A stretch of 32,019 nt of DNA from Ignavibacteriales bacterium CG18_big_fil_WC_8_21_14_2_50_31_20 (lineage in GTDB: Bacteria > Bacteroidota > Ignavibacteria > Ignavibacteriales > Melioribacteraceae), in assembly GCA_002786785.1 (NCBI GenBank), contig PCUD01000166.1, forward strand, positions 82,570-114,588. Reading direction: 5' to 3'. A program made the translations under genes and the position numbers. The notes under the pieces are model-generated. The model was not told where the DNA came from, made no database searches, and saw only the letters and a list, made by a program, of their open reading frames with translations. Below are positions 27,605-32,019 of the stretch, piece after piece. Within the stretch, counting starts at the first letter, position 1. Each line of letters starts with the position of its first letter.

Positions 27605-28618
27605 TTAATATTCTAATTCTGATTTTCTAGAAATCCTTTTTCTAAATACCCAATACGTCCATGACTGATAAATAAGTACGATAGGAACAAATATTAAAGC
27701 TACAATACTCATTACCCCAAGTGTATAATCAGAAGAAGATGCATTATAAATTGTTAAGCTCCATTCTGGGTTTGTACTTGAAATCATTACGCGGGGAAAT
27801 AAGCCAGAGAATATTGAAATAGTTGAAAATACAATTGTAATTCCAGTCATAACAAAAGCCCAACCTTCTTGTTTTAATTTAAGAAAATATCCAACCGAAA
27901 GAATTGCTAAAAATGCTATAACTGGAGCTGTTCCTGGATTAATTCCCAATCCAGAAAAAATATCTGTTTCAAAGTAACTATAGACAACAAATAGAATAAT
28001 AATAATTGTTGTTGGTAACCAGAGTTTTATCGCTATTGATTTTGCATTTTCAAGAATATCATCAGTAGTTTTTAATGTTAAAAATATAGCTCCGTGCAAT
28101 GTGAAAAGAGAAAGTGAAACCAATCCTCCAAGCAAAGCATAAGGATTTAACAAATTGAAAAAGCCACCTGTGTATGTCATTGTCTCATCGATAGGCACTC
28201 CCCTAATTAAATTTGCTAAAGCAACTCCCCACAACAATGCAGGAACAGCACTACCAAAAAATATTATCCAGTCCCATGTGTTTCTCCAACGTGGACTTTC
28301 ATCTTTGCTTCTAAACTCAAATGACATTGCTCTAACAATTAAAGCAACCAACATTAAAAATAGCGCAAGATAAAATCCGCTAAACATTGTTGCATACCAA
28401 TGTGGGAAAGCGGCAAAAATTGCTCCACCAGCAGTTAGCAACCAGACTTCGTTTCCATCCCAATGTGGTCCAATTGTGTTGATAATAACTCTGCGAGCTT
28501 TATCATCTTTTCCCAAAAATGGCAGTAAAATTCCAACTCCGTAATCGAATCCTTCCAAAAAGAAAAATCCAATAAAGAGTACCGTAACTAAAATAAACCA
28601 TATTATATTTAAGTCCAT
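27605..28618 (-). CDS. cydB: Cytochrome bd ubiquinol oxidase subunit II
   Basis: The membrane scaffold subunit of the bd-type quinol oxidase. The 337-residue protein shows the N-terminal FFFLEGFDYGVGILLPFLG signature and NTIGPHWDGNEVWLLTAGGAIFAAFP, with multiple membrane helices throughout. Length resembles the shorter Bacillus-type CydB rather than the 379-residue E. coli protein. An aaggag ribosome-binding site lies 7 nt before the ATG. It is 12 bp downstream of cydA. No CydX-like small subunit gene was seen after it. Confidence 0.97.
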   Translation of the reverse strand: MDLNIIWFILVTVLFIGFFFLEGFDYGVGILLPFLGKDDKARRVIINTIGPHWDGNEVWLLTAGGAIFAAFPHWYATMFSGFYLALFLMLVALIVRAMSFEFRSKDESPRWRNTWDWIIFFGSAVPALLWGVALANLIRGVPIDETMTYTGGFFNLLNPYALLGGLVSLSLFTLHGAIFLTLKTTDDILENAKSIAIKLWLPTTIIIILFVVYSYFETDIFSGLGINPGTAPVIAFLAILSVGYFLKLKQEGWAFVMTGITIVFSTISIFSGLFPRVMISSTNPEWSLTIYNASSSDYTLGVMSIVALIFVPIVLIYQSWTYWVFRKRISRKSELEY

Positions 28619-28630
28619 TTTATTCTCCTT

Positions 28631-29998
28631 TTAATTTTCTGAATGAATTGATTCGTGAACCTCTATTGCATCAACACCTTTTATGGCAAATTTGCGCCAC
28701 AAATAAATTGTTGGAATTAATAAAATTCCATAAAGTAAAGTAAAACCGATTGTTGTAAAAAGGACTTCACCGGCTGTTGTTGCTTTTGACACTGAATCTT
28801 CAATTCTGAAAACTCCAAACACAGTCCATGGTTGTCTTCCCATTTCCGTAAAAATCCAACCAGTTGCATTTGCAATAAATGGCAAAGCCAAACTGAAGAA
28901 TATAATTTTATAAAAAAGAGGTGAAAAATTGAAATCTTTTTTATAAGCCACCCACCATCCAAGTAATAAAACTAAAAACATTGCTGTGCCAGCACCAACC
29001 ATCATCCTAAAGGTCCAATAAGAAATTGCAACAGGAGGAACATAATTGCCAGGACCATATTTATCTACGTACTCTGCTTGTAAATTTTTAATTCCTTTAA
29101 CTTCACCATCAAATTTGTTATAAGCTAAAAAGCTAAGTGCACCTGGAATTTTAATAGCAAATACATCTTCTCTTTTTGTTTCATCACCAATTGTAAATAA
29201 AGACATTGCCGCAGGATTCTCTGATTCCCAAAGTGCTTCTGCAGCAGCCATTTTCATTGGTTGAACTTTAATCATATACTGAGCTTGACTATGCCCAATT
29301 AACGCAACAAATATAGTTCCTATCAATCCATAAATAATTGCAAACTTGAAAGACGTTCTAAATACTTCTTGATTTTTATTTTTATTTAGCTGATAAATGC
29401 TAACTGTAAGTATAAAAAATGCAGTTGTTGAAACACCAGCAAAGAATACGTGAGGAAATTGTACCCAAACATGACCACTGGTAAGCAAAGCAAAAAAGTC
29501 AGTCATTTCTGCTCTTCCATTTACAAGGTGATAACCTACCGGTTGCTGCATGAATGAGTTTGCAATTAAAATCCAAATAGCTGAAAGATTAGACCCAATT
29601 GCCACTAACCATATTGCTGCTAAATGCATTTTCTTTGAAAGTTTTTCCCACCCAAAAATCCAGATTCCCAAAAATGTTGATTCCAAGAAGAAAGCCAATA
29701 GAGCTTCAATTGCTAGTGGAACACCAAAAATATCCCCCACAAATCTTGAATACTCTGACCAGTTCATTCCAAATTGGAACTCTTGAACTATTCCAGTAGC
29801 AACTCCAATAGCAAAATTAACCAAGAACATCTTTCCCCAAAAAAGTACCATTTTTTTATACTTTTCATCGCCGGTTCTAACATATTGAGTTTCAATTAAA
29901 GCTAAAGCTAGCGTAAAACCCAACGTTAGAGGAACAAAAAGAAAATGATAAACAGTTGTTATGGCAAATTGCCATCTTGCAAGAGCAAGAACATCCAT
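28631..29998 (-). CDS. cydA: Cytochrome bd ubiquinol oxidase subunit I
   Basis: The catalytic subunit, carrying haems b558, b595 and d, oxidises quinol and reduces oxygen with high affinity. The 455-residue protein starts MDVLALARWQFAITTVYHFLF with the conserved N-terminal haem-ligand His18. It has GHVWVQFPH and GHSQAQYM histidine segments, ISYWTFRMMVGAG, and the EMGRQPWTVFGVFR motif. Total length implies the short Q-loop type (E. coli has about 520 residues). A ggagg Shine-Dalgarno lies 4 nt before the ATG. It follows the Rrf2-type regulator by 24 bp, so the two probably share a promoter. Confidence 0.98.
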   Translation of the reverse strand: MDVLALARWQFAITTVYHFLFVPLTLGFTLALALIETQYVRTGDEKYKKMVLFWGKMFLVNFAIGVATGIVQEFQFGMNWSEYSRFVGDIFGVPLAIEALLAFFLESTFLGIWIFGWEKLSKKMHLAAIWLVAIGSNLSAIWILIANSFMQQPVGYHLVNGRAEMTDFFALLTSGHVWVQFPHVFFAGVSTTAFFILTVSIYQLNKNKNQEVFRTSFKFAIIYGLIGTIFVALIGHSQAQYMIKVQPMKMAAAEALWESENPAAMSLFTIGDETKREDVFAIKIPGALSFLAYNKFDGEVKGIKNLQAEYVDKYGPGNYVPPVAISYWTFRMMVGAGTAMFLVLLLGWWVAYKKDFNFSPLFYKIIFFSLALPFIANATGWIFTEMGRQPWTVFGVFRIEDSVSKATTAGEVLFTTIGFTLLYGILLIPTIYLWRKFAIKGVDAIEVHESIHSEN

Positions 29999-30022
29999 AC
30001 TACCTCCAAATAATTAGTTTTG

Positions 30023-30445
30023 CTATTTAATATCTGCGTCTGTAAACGCGAATTCATTTATTGTTTTTATTTTTAATTTTTCAATTATTTGATTTTCTTG
30101 CTCAATAAAAAAGCTGTGAATATTGCAAGGTGCTGGTAAGGGACAAAAACCATCGACATTAATACATTCGCTAACCCTCATAACTAATCCCATTGCTTTA
30201 CAAATTTGAAATAGTGAGAGTTCTTCTGGTTTTATTGCTAACAATACACCACCATTTTTACCACGTATGGTTTTTAATATGTTATTCTTCTTTAATTGAT
30301 ATACAATTTTTGTAGTAAAGGGTTTTGTTATTAGTAATTTTGAAGAAAGTTGTTGAATTGAAAAGTGAGATTTTTCTCCCAAACCAGCAAGATAAGCACA
30401 AATTCTTATTGCATAATCATAATCTCTTTTAGTTAAATAATACAT
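30023..30445 (-). CDS. Rrf2/IscR-type transcriptional regulator with Fe-S ligands
   Basis: A 140-residue Rrf2-family regulator. The winged helix-turn-helix fills the first ~80 residues (SIQQLSSKLLITKPFTTKIVYQL, then the wing IRGKNGGVLLA). Three Cys residues follow at 94, 101 and 107, with His110 three residues after the last. This matches the Cys-Cys-Cys-His ligand set of the IscR [2Fe-2S] cluster, with one extra residue between the first two Cys. The sensed signal (oxygen, nitric oxide or cluster status) is not decided. It directly precedes cydA (24 bp) on the same strand and has a dyad next to its ribosome-binding site, so autoregulation and control of cydABDC are likely. Confidence 0.9.
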   Translation of the reverse strand: MYYLTKRDYDYAIRICAYLAGLGEKSHFSIQQLSSKLLITKPFTTKIVYQLKKNNILKTIRGKNGGVLLAIKPEELSLFQICKAMGLVMRVSECINVDGFCPLPAPCNIHSFFIEQENQIIEKLKIKTINEFAFTDADIK

Positions 30446-30455
30446 TTAGTCCTTT

Positions 30456-30476
30456 ACTATACTTTTTTAGTATAGT
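30456..30476 (-). promoter_or_regulatory. Candidate Rrf2-type operator dyad
   Basis: actatact (30456-30463) and agtatagt (30469-30476) form a perfect 8-bp inverted repeat around a 5-nt T tract, 21 bp overall. The dyad ends 10 bp before the regulator ATG and overlaps a TATACT that could be a -10 element. Dimeric Rrf2 proteins bind dyads of about this size near their own promoters. No second copy was seen in front of other genes in the window. The rest of the 246-bp spacer to 30691 is AT-rich without a gene. Confidence 0.6.
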
Positions 30477-30691
30477 TAAATTACAAAATTTATTTATAAT
30501 GTGAATAAATTTTATTAATATTTATTATTTTTTTTGTAGTATCCACATTAAAATACCGTAAGCAATAATATTCAATATTTTCTTCAATAAAATACAAGTC
30601 CAAAAGTAATTTAACTGACTATTTATAATTTATTGACTTTAGAATCATTTTTAATTATTTATAAATTTAGAATTATTAATTAAGAGCGTAT

Positions 30692-31141
30692 ATGTCAACA
30701 ATCAATAATTTAGTTATATATTCTTTGCTTTTAGGTTTAACATTAATTTCTGCATGCAAATCTTCAGCAGATTTAACGACACTTGCTAATGAAGTTGCAC
30801 CAAATAATTGCAGAATAAACGGCACTATAATTAGTATTGAAGACATTAATTCACAAAATCTAAATCTTGCTAAAGTTAGGATTGATAATGTAGTACAAGC
30901 TGGATTTAGCTTTAATTCACCAATTATTAAAGGTGATACAATCAAAATTAAATTTGAGTTTACTCTTTCTAAAACTTCAAACGATGTATTTCCAAATTTA
31001 AATAACCAATTACCTGGAATGTTAATTGGAGACAAATTTACCGCAGATATTGAAAAAATTGATTTAATACAATTAGACAAAAAAGTGGATAATTTTCAGT
31101 ATCGAGTTTTTACTTATGATAAAATAAATATAGGAAAATAG
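30692..31141 (+). CDS. Hypothetical lipoprotein
   Basis: I do not recognise this 149-residue protein. The N-terminus is a clear signal peptide with a lipobox (LISAC, Cys22). The rest alternates hydrophobic and charged residues as in a beta-rich domain, with CRINGTIISIEDINSQN and IIKGDTIKIKFEFTL suggesting a small OB-like or beta-sandwich fold; no catalytic motif is visible. It lies 2 bp upstream of the propeller gene, so the two are probably co-expressed and may act together at the cell surface. A longish open frame on the opposite strand over the same bases is judged spurious. Confidence 0.75.
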   Translation: MSTINNLVIYSLLLGLTLISACKSSADLTTLANEVAPNNCRINGTIISIEDINSQNLNLAKVRIDNVVQAGFSFNSPIIKGDTIKIKFEFTLSKTSNDVFPNLNNQLPGMLIGDKFTADIEKIDLIQLDKKVDNFQYRVFTYDKINIGK

Positions 31142-31143
31142 AC

Positions 31144-32019
31144 ATGAAACAACTTACGAGTCCAGTTTTATTCATTATTTCAGCAATTATTGGATTTTTA
31201 TTTTTCCAAAATCACTTTTCTGATAGAGTTGATTTGCTTACTCAAAAATCAGAATTAGGAAGCAAAGACAACCCAATTAAGCGGGCTGAATTTGAATTTA
31301 GAATGCTTAAAAATCCAACAACTGGAGAGATTCCAAAAGAAATAAGGCGGAAGGAAATAGAATTTGTTAAAAACATTTCCATAGCAAATGAAAAGAGATT
31401 AGACAAAATATCTAAAATTCAAGCGTTGAACTTTGTATCAAGAGGGCCAGTAAATCGTGGTGGACGAGTTAGAGCATTAGGAATTGATATAAGAAGTACG
31501 GCAGCAAATTCTGTAATTATTGCTGCTGGTGTTTCGGGCGGTATTTGGCGCTCAACCAATAATGGTGATTCATGGATTCAAACCTCACTCCCCTCTCAAA
31601 TAAATAGTGCAACTTGCATTGCACAAGATCGTCGTTCAGGCTTTCAAGATATTTGGTATATAGGAACTGGTGAATCTTATGGAAATTCTTCAAGTGGTGG
31701 TAATGCTTCGTATCTTGGAAATGGAATTTATAAATCAACAAATAATGGTTTAAGTTGGAATTTACTTGCATCTACTTCTTCAAATAGTCCACAAACTTTT
31801 GATAATGTTTTCGATTTTGTACATAACATTGCTGTAAATCCAACAACTGGTACTGTTTACGCAGCAGCAATAAATACAATTATGAGCAGCAAAGATGGTG
31901 GAAATACTTGGCAATCTGAATTAAGTTCGCCTGCAAACTCAACATTTTCCGATGTTATTGCAACTTCTTCGGGAGTTGTTTATGCTTCAATAAATAGCTC
32001 TGTTGCCGAATCTGGAATT
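31144..32019 (+). CDS. Exported Asp-box beta-propeller protein (sortilin/sialidase-like), partial at right edge
   Basis: The first 292 codons of a larger protein, starting 2 bp after the lipoprotein gene and open to the window end. Residues about 5-25 form a signal peptide. The segment with RMLKNPTTGEIPKEIRRKE followed by FVSRGPVNRGGRVRALGID is typical of the N-terminus of large VPS10/sortilin-like propeller proteins of Bacteroidota. Asp-box motifs S-x-x-x-G-x-x-W occur at about 137-144 (STNNGDSW), 198-205 (STNNGLSW) and 249-256 (SKDGGNTW), one per blade. Such proteins often end in a type IX secretion sorting domain, which would lie beyond the window. Enzymatic activity cannot be inferred. 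Confidence 0.85.
   Translation, partial: MKQLTSPVLFIISAIIGFLFFQNHFSDRVDLLTQKSELGSKDNPIKRAEFEFRMLKNPTTGEIPKEIRRKEIEFVKNISIANEKRLDKISKIQALNFVSRGPVNRGGRVRALGIDIRSTAANSVIIAAGVSGGIWRSTNNGDSWIQTSLPSQINSATCIAQDRRSGFQDIWYIGTGESYGNSSSGGNASYLGNGIYKSTNNGLSWNLLASTSSNSPQTFDNVFDFVHNIAVNPTTGTVYAAAINTIMSSKDGGNTWQSELSSPANSTFSDVIATSSGVVYASINSSVAESGI

Noticed and set aside
30676-31080. 134-codon minus-strand frame over the lipoprotein gene
   Set aside because: The plus-strand frame has a signal peptide, lipobox and good spacing to the next gene; the antisense frame has no such support.
1-32019. parS site, CRISPR array, tRNA/rRNA, insertion sequence or prophage genes
   Set aside because: I looked on both strands for TGTTTCACGTGAAACA-like palindromes, regularly spaced direct repeats, transposase motifs and RNA gene features and found none.

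Overview
The window is AT-rich (roughly 30% GC by eye) and densely coded, and looks like a piece of main chromosome from a free-living bacterium of the Bacteroidota/Chlorobi group. The best guess is the Ignavibacteria side. Pointers: a complete Na+-translocating NADH:quinone reductase (nqrABCDEF) with ApbE, a short-Q-loop cytochrome bd oxidase with CydDC, a folP-cdaA pair, a kinase-less PASTA protein, and an Asp-box beta-propeller of the kind often exported by type IX secretion. Good Shine-Dalgarno sequences are common (cydA, cydB, nqrC, nqrD, nqrE), which argues against a typical Bacteroidia or Flavobacteriia genome. The taxonomic placement is an inference from gene content.

Region 1 (1-9616, all minus strand) is a long, tight housekeeping run. 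In transcription order it holds an M48 zinc metalloprotease lipoprotein, dephospho-CoA kinase, a PASTA protein, ribulose-phosphate epimerase, a probable type II restriction endonuclease and its methyltransferase, dihydropteroate synthase, diadenylate cyclase CdaA, a family 2 glycosyltransferase, a UPF0173 metallo-hydrolase, ParA and ParB. ParB runs off the left edge. The restriction-modification pair sits inside the run with almost no intergenic DNA.

Region 2 (9904-16443) has a HIT-family hydrolase on the plus strand facing the glutamate synthase genes on the minus strand (gltB upstream, gltD downstream). A small decayed hairpin repeat lies between gltB and gltD.

Region 3 (16795-23916, plus strand) is the Na+ pump module: nqrABCDEF, a perfect 12-bp hairpin terminator, then apbE (covalent FMN attachment to NqrB and NqrC) and a small cysteine-rich membrane protein resembling the iron-delivery factor NqrM.

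Region 4 (24089-30445, minus strand) is a terminal oxidase module: an Rrf2/IscR-type regulator with Cys-Cys-Cys-His ligands, cydA, cydB, a 14-bp perfect hairpin, then cydD and cydC. A 21-bp dyad just upstream of the regulator is a candidate autoregulatory operator. Regions 3 and 4 together couple NADH oxidation and sodium export to quinol oxidation at low oxygen.

Region 5 (30692-32019, plus strand) holds an unknown small lipoprotein and the first 292 codons of an exported Asp-box propeller that runs off the right edge.

No rRNA, tRNA, CRISPR array, insertion sequence or prophage was seen. The most noteworthy items are the embedded restriction-modification pair, the NqrM-like protein, the IscR-like regulator with its dyad, and the hairpin splitting cydAB from cydDC. 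None of these is clearly a new system.
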